DNA from: Cyanophora paradoxa
Lineage: Eukaryota; Glaucocystophyceae; Cyanophorales; Cyanophoraceae
DNA length: 64,000 nt
Reading direction: 5' to 3'
Assembly (NCBI GenBank): GCA_004431415.1
Contig: QPMI01000072.1
Span: forward strand, 1 to 64,000
In this document: one piece after another, positions 54,693 through 64,000 of the stretch
How positions within the stretch are numbered: position 1 is the stretch's first letter
How the letters are laid out: the number at the start of each line of letters is the position of its first letter
Notes under the pieces: model-generated
Told to the model about the DNA's origin: nothing
Database searches by the model: none
What the model saw: only the letters and a program-made list of their open reading frames with translations
Made by a program: the position numbers and the translations under genes

Positions 54693-57600
54693 TTAGACGC
54701 CGTAAGCGGGAACCGAATCCGCGCTGGCGCCCGAGGCAGAGTTGGACTGGACGTGCACGGTGCGGATCTCGGTGAGCGAGGCCGGCGGCATGGCGGTCGC
54801 GTTCTGCGATGCGCATGCCGCCAGTGAGCATAAGGAGATTCGGGATCGGGCGGATGGAAGCTTATAATTAAGGAACAACAACAACAGCGGACCGCGTTGC
54901 GGGCGGTGGTGGCGGCGATGGTGACGTCGCGGACCTGCTTGCGCGTGATCACCATCGCGGCGGCGATGGCGCCGACTGCGAGGCCCGCGATGCCGACCGG
55001 CACGGCTGCGAGGTTAAAAGCACCGGTCAGCTTTACTCTCAAGCTTAAGCTTAAGTAAACGGAATGGCCCGCAGGCTGCAGCTGGCGGCACGGACCGATG
55101 GCGACGGCGAGGAGCGTGTTGGACGTGCCGGCAGAGGCGGCGGGGGCGGCGACGCCGGCAACGCCCGAGGACGAGGCGCCGGCTGCGACGCCGGCGGAGG
55201 CGTCGGCGCCCGCGGCGCCGGCGTCGATCCACATGTTCGTGAGCCGGAGGCTGCCGCTGCCCGACTTGCCGTACGGGCCGCGCCACGGCTTCAGGTTCGT
55301 GCAGTAGAGGCGGTCCTGAGGCTCCGCCGAGTTCTTCCGCCCGTAGGTGTTCGCTGCAAAGGCGTCGTGGTCAGCGGCGGCAGATTCTGAACAAAGAAAG
55401 CATTGAGAGCGATCAGAAAAACGCTTACAGGGCTGGAACCACGGGGCCGAGACGGTGCCCTCCATGAGATCGCCAAGGTCGTTGAAGTGGTTCGGAGTGC
55501 AGCAGCCGGCCGAGTTGCAGAGCTCGACGAACATGGTGTAGCAGTGCCTTTGATTATTAAGCATACGGTTAGCTGAATTATATTAATTTCTACGAGATCA
55601 ACAGTGAGAGCGCACGACGGCTGCACGTTGTTCGCGAGGGTCGGCGCGTAGTTGAAGCCCGGCATGGGGAACGGCCCGGACTGCGCGGCGCTCGCGGCTT
55701 CAGCGCTCGCGCCGTGGAATGAAACTAACAGATAAATTTGAATATAACTCGCCTCGAAGACTTGGTACTTCGTGTTGTCGTAGCCGTTGATGCCCTTGAT
55801 GTAACGCTGCAGCGTCAGGTTGTACGTGTACACTGCGCGCGCGCGCGCCCGAGTCAGACAATGTTAACTCTGCCACAGTCAGACAGGCAAGAAACGTGTA
55901 CGCACGGGACGGGTCATCGCCGCCGCTGTAGGACATGCTGGGCCAGTACACGACGGCGGTCTTGAAGCCGAGGCTGTTGAGGTAGACCTCGTCAAGCTGG
56001 AGGGTCGGATCCGTGGCGTTGAGCTTTGCCTCGAGGGCCTGCAGCGCCCGGATGTCCTGCACGGTCGACCCGCCGTAGAGGCCGGTCGTGTATGCGTTGT
56101 GGGGGTTCTGGAAGGGCTCCGGGGCCGGGAGAGGGATGCCACAGACAGGCGCCACGACTGCGGAAATATTGAGGATCGCGTTAATATATTGATGTTGACA
56201 TTACAGCGGATTCGAGGGGAGCGAATTCGAACCCGGGACCGTGATGGAGACGGTTGCGTTATTGCTGCAGCCTGCTGTGTTGCAGGCCTGCACCTTGAAC
56301 TCGTACGTCAAGCCTGCGCGCGGTCCGGGCGCGTGAGCCATTTCTTGCGACCAACCATTCTGCAATCATCTTGCTGAAATTGCGAACCGGGGCACAGCAG
56401 GGTTTCGATCAAATAGTCGGTGGCTCCATTCTCGGCTTCTCCGTTGGCATCGAAGTTATCGGCGGTAGGGTAACCACCGCCCGTAGTCGTTCTCGGGCAG
56501 TCGCCCAGGCTGCTAGGAAGGACCAGCGCCAGCTTGTACTGCGCGGTTTCGCACGCATAAGCAAACTTGCAATTGAAACACGCATGTCAATGCAGGCGTG
56601 TGCGGCGCACCTTGTTGATGAGAGCACCGCCGTCGTAGCTTGAGCGGTTGAACGTGCCATCCGTCTCCAAGCCGGACAAATCAGCCGGGGTGAACACGAA
56701 GTCGCTGCCGAACGAGAACGGAGTGTTCCATGCGGGCACAGTCGGGGGAACCTCTGCCGGAGGCGGTACATGTGAGACACGTGTTTAGTTTCATGATCAG
56801 AATTTGAAACATTTCTGGCACCGTCGGGAACGAATTCGTTCGCTGAAGAGTCGCAATCCGAAGGATTCGCAACGAGGCATGCCTTGAGCGTGACTTCGTA
56901 CTTGTAGTCTGCGAAAGAAATGTACATAAGCAGGTTATAATTAGTACAGTGACGACTCTAGGCTGGAAAATCTGATCATGATCATGAGAAGTCGCTGAGC
57001 GCACTGGGGCAAAGGTGGGGAAGATAAAGGGTGCCGCCCGTGGTGGAAACGGTGCCAGAGGACCCAAACACGAAGTCGGACAGGGTGCCGCCGCTCGTTG
57101 TCTTGTACTGGGTGACGAAGGGACAGTCGTCGATGCCAGTTGTGCGCTTGGTGGGCGTCGCGATCGTGATCTCATACTGCGCACGCAACGAATTCATGAT
57201 CATGATGATCAGATCAGCAATGAGAACCACTTCGAGCGCTAGCTATAGCTATAGCCGGGGGTCGCACAGTAACGCCGGTCGCGGTGGCCCAGGTCAGCTC
57301 CGCGGGGTAGCCCTTGCCGGGGAGGAAGTCATCCACGGCAGGGGTCGCGGTAGGCTTGTAGTAGATATACTTCATCGTCGGATCCGGAGCGGTCACGGTG
57401 CTGTCGGTGCCCGCGTTGCAGCCGGTACCGTCCTTCTTCCCGAGCACAGGGTTGACGAACTCCCAATCGTTCTGACAAGACGCTGTCACCCCCCCAACCG
57501 TCGCAGTCTTTTGACCCTGTAGCATGCAAAGAATCATGATCATGATCAGCTGCAGCAGGAGCGCCCGCTGCCCCACGTCAAACGAAGCGCTAGCTACCTT

Positions 57601-58975
57601 GACATTGTTCTTCATGTTGTCGTAGTCACAGAAGACGTCGGCCGGTGCAGTGATCGTGTACTGGATCTTGGTGACTTTCTTCACGCTCCCGCCGCTGCCA
57701 ACGTCGATGTTCGATGCCAGGATCGCCAGCGAGAGGGTGAAGGTCCCGGCCACAGCGGTGTCGCCGGTGGCCTGGTTCGTGAAGGGCTTCGGGGTTGTCG
57801 TCGCTTCGAATGTCACGAACGGAGTGACGACGATCTCCTTGTTGGCATTCGTGCCTGTGATCTGGAATGCCAGCTCAATCCCATCGTACTGCGAAGAGCT
57901 GCATGCAGACAGGGTGTACGTTTGAGCTTGGCACAAGTAACACAGTCATTAATCGTGCAACAAAATCACGAACGCGTCGACGAGGGCGATGCAAGTGACG
58001 GCGTTCGGCGTCTTGGTGCAGCTCTCGCCGTCGTTGATCCCGAAGTTCGAGAAACCGGGCACTGCGCATGCACATAACGATACAATCAGTAGAAGCTCCA
58101 TAGAACACCCGTCTAAATCTGCTAGAGCTAGATACGAGGAAATAAAACAATAAAAAGCGCACGCTTCCACGGAGAGTATTCGCCTGGGTGCGGAAATCGA
58201 TGCGAATGTATTAGGTCACAAAAAATGGCCAAAAATAAAAACCAGAATGGCTTACATGCGCAGGCTGGAGTCCTGTGCTCATAAACCGCAAAAGTGGAGA
58301 ATGTGCCGTACTGGCAGCCACTCTTAGAGAGTTTCCCCTTTACGTGCGAGAACAAAGCGCTTCAGGGGCTGCGAACATTCGAATTCGCGAAAGAGCGACC
58401 GAGGGACCGAGGCTCCGCACCCTGATTCTGAGCTGGATTGTCGAACAGTCGAAGGTTTTGCTGGCGGTGAAGACGAGCTGCCACGGCGACGAGGTGGTTG
58501 TCAACTCGAAGGTGCCAGCGACTGTCTTCGAGCCGGCCACGGCCTCGAAATCGTATTGCTCGGCTCCCGCAGGGCTGCGCGCCATGATGGTTAGGAATAC
58601 CACATGTACATGCAGGCAAATCTGACGAGGCTCACTCCACGGTAGCCTTGCAAGTCAGGGTCAAGCCGTTGTTCGACAGGGTGCATGGCTCACTCTGAGT
58701 GGCGACGACAGTCGCTGCGACGCGCGCGGTGGACGGTTAGTTGGCTGTTTAGAATGCACAAGACACCGAGGCGACGACTTGAGGGGCGAGGAAGAGCACT
58801 TACGCTTGGCACCTGCGGAAGAGCAACCGTCGTTAAGGTCAATTTGCAAGGAGGGCACGCTCATTAATATCGTTGTATGTAAGAGTTAATTGAAGGGCGC
58901 ACATGACTGGGAGAGCGCTACGGCCACGAGGGCCGCCAGGACGAGGGCAGCGAGGGGAAGATTTCCGCGCCGCAT
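54693..58975 (-). CDS. Type I membrane protein with signal peptide and repeated beta-type extracellular modules
   Basis: Minus-strand multi-exon gene. The first exon, 58,903-58,975, encodes a clear signal peptide (MRRGNLPLAALVLAALVAVA). A 9-nt microexon (58,804-58,812) follows in phase, then exons with CTLSNNGLTLTCKATVE and AVAGSKTVAGTFEL. Several later exons begin with a strand pattern Y-x-(V/I)-x-(L/A)-x-x-C (YEVTLKACLVANPSDC, YEFKVQACNTAGCSN, YTMFVELCNSAGCC), resembling fibronectin-III-like sandwiches. Near the end, VPVGIAGLAVGAIAAAMVI is a transmembrane helix followed by basic ITRKQVRD, then a Ser-rich tail ending at 54,693. Probably a surface receptor or adhesion protein. Introns are short, with GTGCG/GTGAG donors and ATCATGATCATGATC runs. 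I cannot assign a named family. Confidence 0.7.
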
Positions 58976-60059
58976 CGTGAACTGCGCGAGCCGCGGGCGC
59001 GTCCGGTCAGCGACGGGCCGGCCTCGAGCTCTGGGCGGCCCAGGCCGGCCGGAAGGGCTCCATGGCCAGAACGTGTTTAACGCTAACGCCCGCGGCTTGC
59101 GGCCGGAAAATCTAACACGCGGACCGCGGTCCGACCGTCGCGCGGCCGGGCGGACTTTAAGAGCGCTAACGGCGGCGCCCGCGGCCGGCCGCGCGTGGGC
59201 GGGGCGGGGCGGGCTTGCGTCCGCTGGAGACGGAGACCGACGCCGCGCGCGTTCTCGGCCTTAAAAGCGGCCCGCGCACCCGGGGAAACTTGGGCGCGGG
59301 CCCGGGCGCGCAGAGGCGGCGCACCTTGTCTGATGCTCCAGGCCGCGCGCGCGGGGCCGATGGGAGAAGTCCGACGCTCGGCGACCGTCTAGATCTAGCT
59401 GCTAGCGCTGCGGTTGCAGAATGGTGCGCGACTGTGTCTGCAAGCGCAGCTGCAGCCTGAGCAGGGGGGGTAGGGGCAGCGTACGCGTGGGGCGGCACTG
59501 GGGCCACTGGACGAGCCTCGAAATCGCGCAAATCGGCATTCGCATGCATATGAGGCGCCGGCTAGCGTTGACGTTCTGCGATTGACCGGCGCGGGTTGAC
59601 CTGAAATATCACAAGATTCACAACCAGCGTTTTTTTGCTACCGTTACTAACCTCCATCGGACTTTTCGGAGCTTTCTGCATTTTTAAGAGCGGGGCAAAT
59701 TATACTTTCACCTAGTATTTATTGTGATATCTTTACTTAATGGGGAAGATTCGCGATCGACATATTTGCAATTGATTCCACAAGACAAAGAAATTTGTAT
59801 ACGATAAAACAGCCTTAATAAAAAGGCCACCGGCCATTTTTATTCAAATTCTTGCACTATCGAACGCTATCATGCAGAGGTTTTATAGGCGCCTTTTCAT
59901 GATTCGATTGGTCGTCGTCGACTCGTCGACGTGACGCGACCGTCGCGAGACTCGCGACGACGTCAAAGTTGTCGGAGTTGAACACACGCATCATGTACAC
60001 GGTACACCGTACACGGTAGTATGTGACGGTACATCACGGTACATCACCGTACATGTACG
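58976..60059. other. Upstream region of the membrane-protein gene; palindromes
   Basis: GC-rich up to about 59,560, possibly a promoter or CpG-rich upstream region; a minus-strand frame (59,166-59,549) is low-complexity. The sequence then turns AT-rich. Palindromes: CGTCGAC-TC-GTCGACG at 59,916-59,931 and CGTCGCGAG-A-CTCGCGACG at 59,941-59,959. From 59,997 to 60,058, ACGGTACA(T/C) units repeat in both orientations. Confidence 0.5.
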
Positions 60060-60061
60060 TA

Positions 60062-60311
60062 CTGGAGAGCTAGAAATATTCAGTGGGCTGCATATTTATA
60101 GTACTAGAAGTTTTTGGGCGATCTACTAAATATTTCCCGCCTGCTAAAGCCGAGAATTTGTAGGGGTAGTCCCGTCTCCGCCATACAAAAGCCCGGCCTG
60201 GGGCCGGCCAAGACTGACCTACTAAAGTTTTACCACCTGCTAAAGCTTTTTAAGTGGCAGTTTTGGCGAAGTACTAATTATTTTCCTGCACTAAATTAAC
60301 TAGTTCTCCAG
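60062..60311. mobile_element. TA-flanked MITE-like element, 250 bp
   Basis: Left end CTGGAGAGCTAG and right end CTAGTTCTCCAG form imperfect terminal inverted repeats, with TA directly outside each end (60,060-60,061 and 60,312-60,313), as in Tc1/mariner-derived MITEs. Inside are two direct repeats of a CTACTAAA...CCTGCTAAAGC unit (about 60,122-60,150 and 60,219-60,247). Too short to code for a transposase. Confidence 0.65.
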
Positions 60312-60547
60312 TATACACGCAAATTGACGCAATTGCAACTTGCAACTTCAGTTGCAAGCTTTTTAAGTTTGCGAGTTGAATATTAAATTCAGCAGCACGT
60401 TCAATGCACAGTGCGTACATTGAAGTTGATTGAACATTTACATGTGTTCATATCAACTTCATAATCCATTTGCTTCACAAATAAATTAATGTTCAGTCAC
60501 TGAGTGTTCAGTGTTCACTGTTCACCAGTAGTAGTCTAGTACTAGTA

Positions 60548-61486
60548 CCGTGTAACACAAAAATATGGCTGACAGATTTATGTCGTTATAAAACTTGACC
60601 CTTCTCTTGGTGAAATATGACGGTACCAAATTATGTCGTCATGAACTTTTCAGGCTTGTATGGGGCGGTAAATTGTATGGGGTACCACTGAGAGTAACCC
60701 ATTAGTGAATTCGCACACACCGAGACAATACGGCTAATGATAGAACTGAGGAGTCCGTAAAGTGTCAAGTCGAAAGATGAGCCTACTGGTTACGCCGGGT
60801 AGGGAACCTATCAGCCATCGGACAGGGTGGAGCTAGTCAAGGAGACGTAAACTAAAGCAAAGCTAACCCAGAGCAGAGAGCTACTACCTATACATCTAGC
60901 CTAGCTTAGGACTAGGCTACCGAGAGGACTACCCAGGGTCTACGAGAGGGAGGTAAATTAAAACACTACTACTGCTAGTGCTGCCTGCCTAGGGACCGTC
61001 GGGACGTCCGGAGCTCGCGGCTGTTCTACTGTACGGTAGGAAAGCCAGGACGGACCCGCGGTCTAATCTGCCTACTCTCGACGCGGCCGCGACTACAGCT
61101 AGCGCGGCGGGCTCCGCGTCGAGGGGGCCGCTCGCCCGAAGCGCGGGTGGAAGCACGTCGGCGTAGAGGGGCCGAGGGGAATGAGGCGAGGGGGGACGTT
61201 GCGGGGAAGAAGTGGGGCGGGACGGAGAAGGTCGGCGCCGGCCGTGGCGGGGAGGGGGAGGGTCGGATTTCTCGGTCAGCAGGGCTTCCAGCCTCGAACC
61301 AGCCGCCGCACCCCCGCCGCGGGCAATTGCGAGCCCCCCTCCGCGGCGGTCCTTCAACCCACGGTCCTGGTACCACTGAGAGTGTCCTACTATGACGGTC
61401 CAAAATTATGTCGTTATTTCACGTCCGAAGCGACATAAGTTGGTACCGACATAGTAAAGTGCCCGTCATATTATTGTGTTATACGG
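60548..61486. mobile_element. TA-flanked non-autonomous DNA element, 939 bp, with GC-rich interior
   Basis: The left end CCGTGTAACACAAAAATATG matches the reverse complement of the right end (CCGTATAACACAATAATATG). TA lies outside both ends (60,546-60,547 and 61,487-61,488). Subterminal ATTATGTCG and TACCACTGAGAG motifs recur on both sides. The outer parts are AT-rich; about 60,985-61,370 is very GC-rich and resembles host gene sequence. No transposase is visible. Likely mobilised in trans by a mariner-type transposase. Confidence 0.7.
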
Positions 61487-61488
61487 TA

Positions 61489-62139
61489 GTAGACTAGTAC
61501 TCAGTGACTAGTACTGTGTACAGTGTACAGTGTACGTAGTAGTCATGTCATTAAGTTAGGCGTCGCTTTTCTTAGACGTTTGCCCACCCCGGGCCACCCG
61601 TCGTGATAGACTCTGAGACGTTAACATTCGAATTCATGCACAAAGATAGACGAGCTGCTGGTCGCTCCATACAAGCGTTACTATGGCATACCCCCTTTAG
61701 GCACAGTTAGACGGGGTTGAAGTCAGCGAATGGGTGAACTCGTCTATCCGCGCCTAACTTTGTCCGAAGTTTGTCGTCGCCTAACGTTAACTTTGTGGAT
61801 TGACATGTATACGTACATTGTACAGTACTGTTCAGTGTTCATGATCAGTGTTCACATGCATAATATCAAAAAAAGCTTTGGCGTATATACGGGTATATAT
61901 ACCTCTTTTTTTGCGCCACTCTGATACTAGTACCCCCGCCGGCGAATTGGGCGCTACTAGTACGCCCCCTCCTCTCCCCCCCCCCCCCCCCCCCCCCCCC
62001 AGGCCTCCCTCAAGCCACGGCCAATTCTCGTCGGCTAGCTACATCACAGCCTACATGCAGCCGCTGAGCCACACTACTCAGCCGACGGGGCGGGGACGCC
62101 CGGCGGGGTCCAGCGTCATGGCCGGCGCGGGCGCTGGCC
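61489..62139. other. Spacer between mobile element and IQ-motif gene
   Basis: Short repeats of GTGTACAGTGTACAG at 61,513-61,530; a poly-C run at 61,976-62,000. The 3' end of the minus-strand gene lies at the right. No gene supported. Confidence 0.4.
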
Positions 62140-63982
62140 TCACCCCCCGCCCCCGCCCCTGCCCCTGCCCCGCACGGCCGCCATCGCTGCTGCGATCCGC
62201 CGCTCGGCCGACGTCGACCGCTGCGGCGACCGCTGCGGCGAGCGGCCGGCGCCGCCGCCCCTTCTGCCCTCGCGCTCGGCGCCGGGGCCGGAGCCTCGCC
62301 CCACAGCTGTGCTTGCTCGGGGCGGGGCTGTGGCGCGGCGCCCGGCGGCGCCGGCGGCGGCGGCGGCGCCGCCGCTTATGCTAGCGCCAGCCGCGGGGGC
62401 GCCCCCGGCGAGCGTAACCGCCCTCCCGCGCCCCGCGGCGCCGGGTGCGATGCGAGCAGCGCCGGCGGCGGCCCCCGCCCTGGGCTGTAGCCCGGCGCGC
62501 GCCAGCCGGCGCCGCACCTGAAGAGGAGGAGGGGTCATGATCAAGAAGAGGGGGGGAGGTAGGGGTAGGGGGGGGGTACCGCGAAGCCTCGCCAGTGGGC
62601 CTGGATGCGGACCGCGGCGCGCGAGAGCCGCACCACCTCGTCGACCCCTGTACCCCACCCGCGCCGCCCCGAGTCAGAGGAAAAGAAAGAAAGGGGCCGA
62701 GCACTAGTGCCGCCGAGTCATCAGAGGGGAAGAAAGCTCAAGATCGAGGGCCGCTAGCTGACGCTGGTGCAGCTAGCAAGAAAGAAAGGGCTGGTGCGCT
62801 TTTGTGAGGCTGGAAGGAAGGGCCGCTAGCTATAAATAGCTAGCTATAAAAGGGTCCCCTCTAGCGAGAGGCTCTAGTACAGTCAGAGGGAAACAAAGAA
62901 GGGGTCCAGTACTAGGGCCGCCGAAGAAGAAGAAGAAGGGTCCAGGGCCGCCAGCTATATATAGCTCACGCCGGTGGAGCTAGCAAAAAAGAAAGGGACG
63001 GTGCGCGTTTGTGAGGCTGGACGAAAGGGCCGCTATCTATAAATAGCTCACGCCGGTGCATGGCGGGGTCCTGCAGTGCCCCCTAGGTGGGCGGCCTGTA
63101 CCCCTGTATATATAGCTCTAGGCGCTAGCTATATATAGCTCACGCCTGTACCCCTGTACCCCTGTACCCCACCCGAAAGGGCCGCTAGCCAAGTATAGCT
63201 CACGCCGGTGCATGGCCGGATCCTGAAGCGACGAGATGACGCTCTGCAGCAGCGGCATCGCCCCCTGCAGCGCCCCCGCCTGAAGGGGGTACGGGTACCG
63301 AATTAGAATAAGGGAGGGGGGGGAAGAGGAGGGGGTACGGGTACGCGGCACCCGGCGGCGGCGCTCCTCGTCGTCGGCGGCCTCCCATTCATCGTCCTCC
63401 GCCGAGCGGGAGGGGGCCCGCCCAAGCGGGGCCGGCCGCTGCGCCGCGGCGGCGGCGGGGGCCCGCCTGCGCGAGGGCGCGTAAATAAGGTCCAGACGGA
63501 GGGGAGGGGAGGGAGGGCGGGCAGGCTGGCTCGTGTCTAAACGGAGGCTCTGGGCAAGGTCTCAATATAAGGTCTAGTACTAAGGTCTAGGCTAGGTCCT
63601 AATTATAAGGTCTAGGCCGGTGGGGCTAGGTCCTTGGGTCTGGGCGGTCCAAAAGGATGGTCCACGGTCTAGGAAGAGGGGAAGGGGGGGGATGGGGGGG
63701 AAGGGGGGGTAGGGAGGGAGGGGTAGGGAGGGAGGCCTCCGAGCGGTCCAGAAGGACTGGGCGAGCCTCGGCGGATGGTCCACGGTCTAGGAAGGGGGGG
63801 GGGGGGAAGGGGGGGGGTAGGAAGGGAAGGTGTAGGGAGGGAGGGGTAGGGAAGGAGGTCTCCGAGCGAGGATGGAGAGAGAGGGGGGGTACGCACGGCG
63901 GCACGGGGATGGCGGAGGGCTCGGGGGGTACGTCGATCGGGGACGCCGAGGCGCGCGGCGGCTGCGGCTCGGGGACGGGCGC
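62140..63982 (-). CDS. IQ-motif protein, 3' exons (gene continues beyond right edge)
   Basis: Minus-strand exons with good splice sites: 63,897-63,982 (APVPEPQPPRASASPIDVPP; donor GTGCGT), 63,352-63,466 (SAEDDEWEAADDEERRRR), 63,204-63,279 (GALQGAMPLLQSVISSLQDP; donor GTGAGC), 62,580-62,647 and 62,140-62,517. The last two join in phase as VRIQAHWRGFA|VRRRLARAG, a perfect IQ calmodulin-binding motif (IQxxxRGxxxR). The C-terminus is Ala/Gly/Arg-rich and ends at 62,140. Other exons may lie between 62.7 and 63.2 kb. The N-terminal part is outside the window, so the overall family is unknown. One intron carries repeated copies of the preceding exon end. Confidence 0.65.
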
Positions 63983-64000
63983 CTGCGCGGGGGAGGTACG

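Noticed and set aside
59166-59549. Minus-strand 127-codon frame upstream of the membrane-protein gene
   Set aside because: Ala/Pro/Arg-rich, no motif, in a GC-rich likely promoter region.
60745-60790. Hammerhead-ribozyme-like core (CTGAGGA ... CGAAA)
   Set aside because: Stem II cannot be formed properly between the two motifs, and no strand for stem III or a cleavage triplet in the right place was found.
62309-62521. Plus-strand Ala-rich frame
   Set aside because: Shadow of the last exon of the minus-strand IQ-motif gene.

Overview
This is eukaryotic nuclear DNA. Genes are split by many short introns, mostly with GTGCG-, GTACG- or GTGAG-type donors, an unusual number of GC donors, and TGCAG/CGCAG acceptors. 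Exons on the right side are very GC-rich, and there are no bacterial-style operons or ribosome binding sites. The composition and gene types fit a GC-rich unicellular alga or other protist; I cannot name the lineage. No tRNA, rRNA or CRISPR array was recognised.

Left third (1-17 kb) is accessory DNA. A decayed, intron-bearing Helitron lies on the minus strand at 1-5.1 kb, with a HUH Rep motif near 2.76 kb and the start of a PIF1-type helicase running off the left edge. Then come duplicated F-box genes on the minus strand: copy A 7.2-9.3 kb, copy B 12.3-14.4 kb, and a rearranged third leader at 15.1-16 kb. Cys-rich modules lie upstream of B and C. A 577-bp stretch of A and B is almost identical while the flanks have diverged. 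Each F-box copy carries an apparent one-base frame break.

Middle (17-34 kb) holds unrecognised minus-strand genes. The best one (20.2-25.3 kb) can be assembled from phase-consistent exons although its introns are filled with GC-rich minisatellites. Around it are a 316-bp tandem duplication, a 183-bp duplication spanning exon and intron, arrays of a 28-bp unit and a roughly 400-bp higher-order repeat.

Right half: a very intron-rich plus-strand gene (34.4-52.6 kb) encodes a soluble-adenylyl-cyclase-like protein, with two degenerate class III cyclase domains, a P-loop ATPase and a long helical/TPR-like C-terminus. A minus-strand gene (54.7-59.0 kb) encodes a secreted-entry, single-pass membrane protein with repeated beta-type extracellular modules. 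Two TA-flanked inverted-repeat elements follow (60.06-60.31 and 60.55-61.49 kb). The 3' part of a minus-strand IQ-motif gene ends at 62.14 kb and continues beyond the window.

The most unusual signal is that many introns of the cyclase-like gene, and at least one of the IQ gene, contain one to five imperfect copies of the neighbouring exon edge together with its splice site ('exon-edge echoes'). This suggests introns growing by repeated duplication of exon-intron junctions, producing series of competing splice sites. All sequence comparisons here were made by eye.
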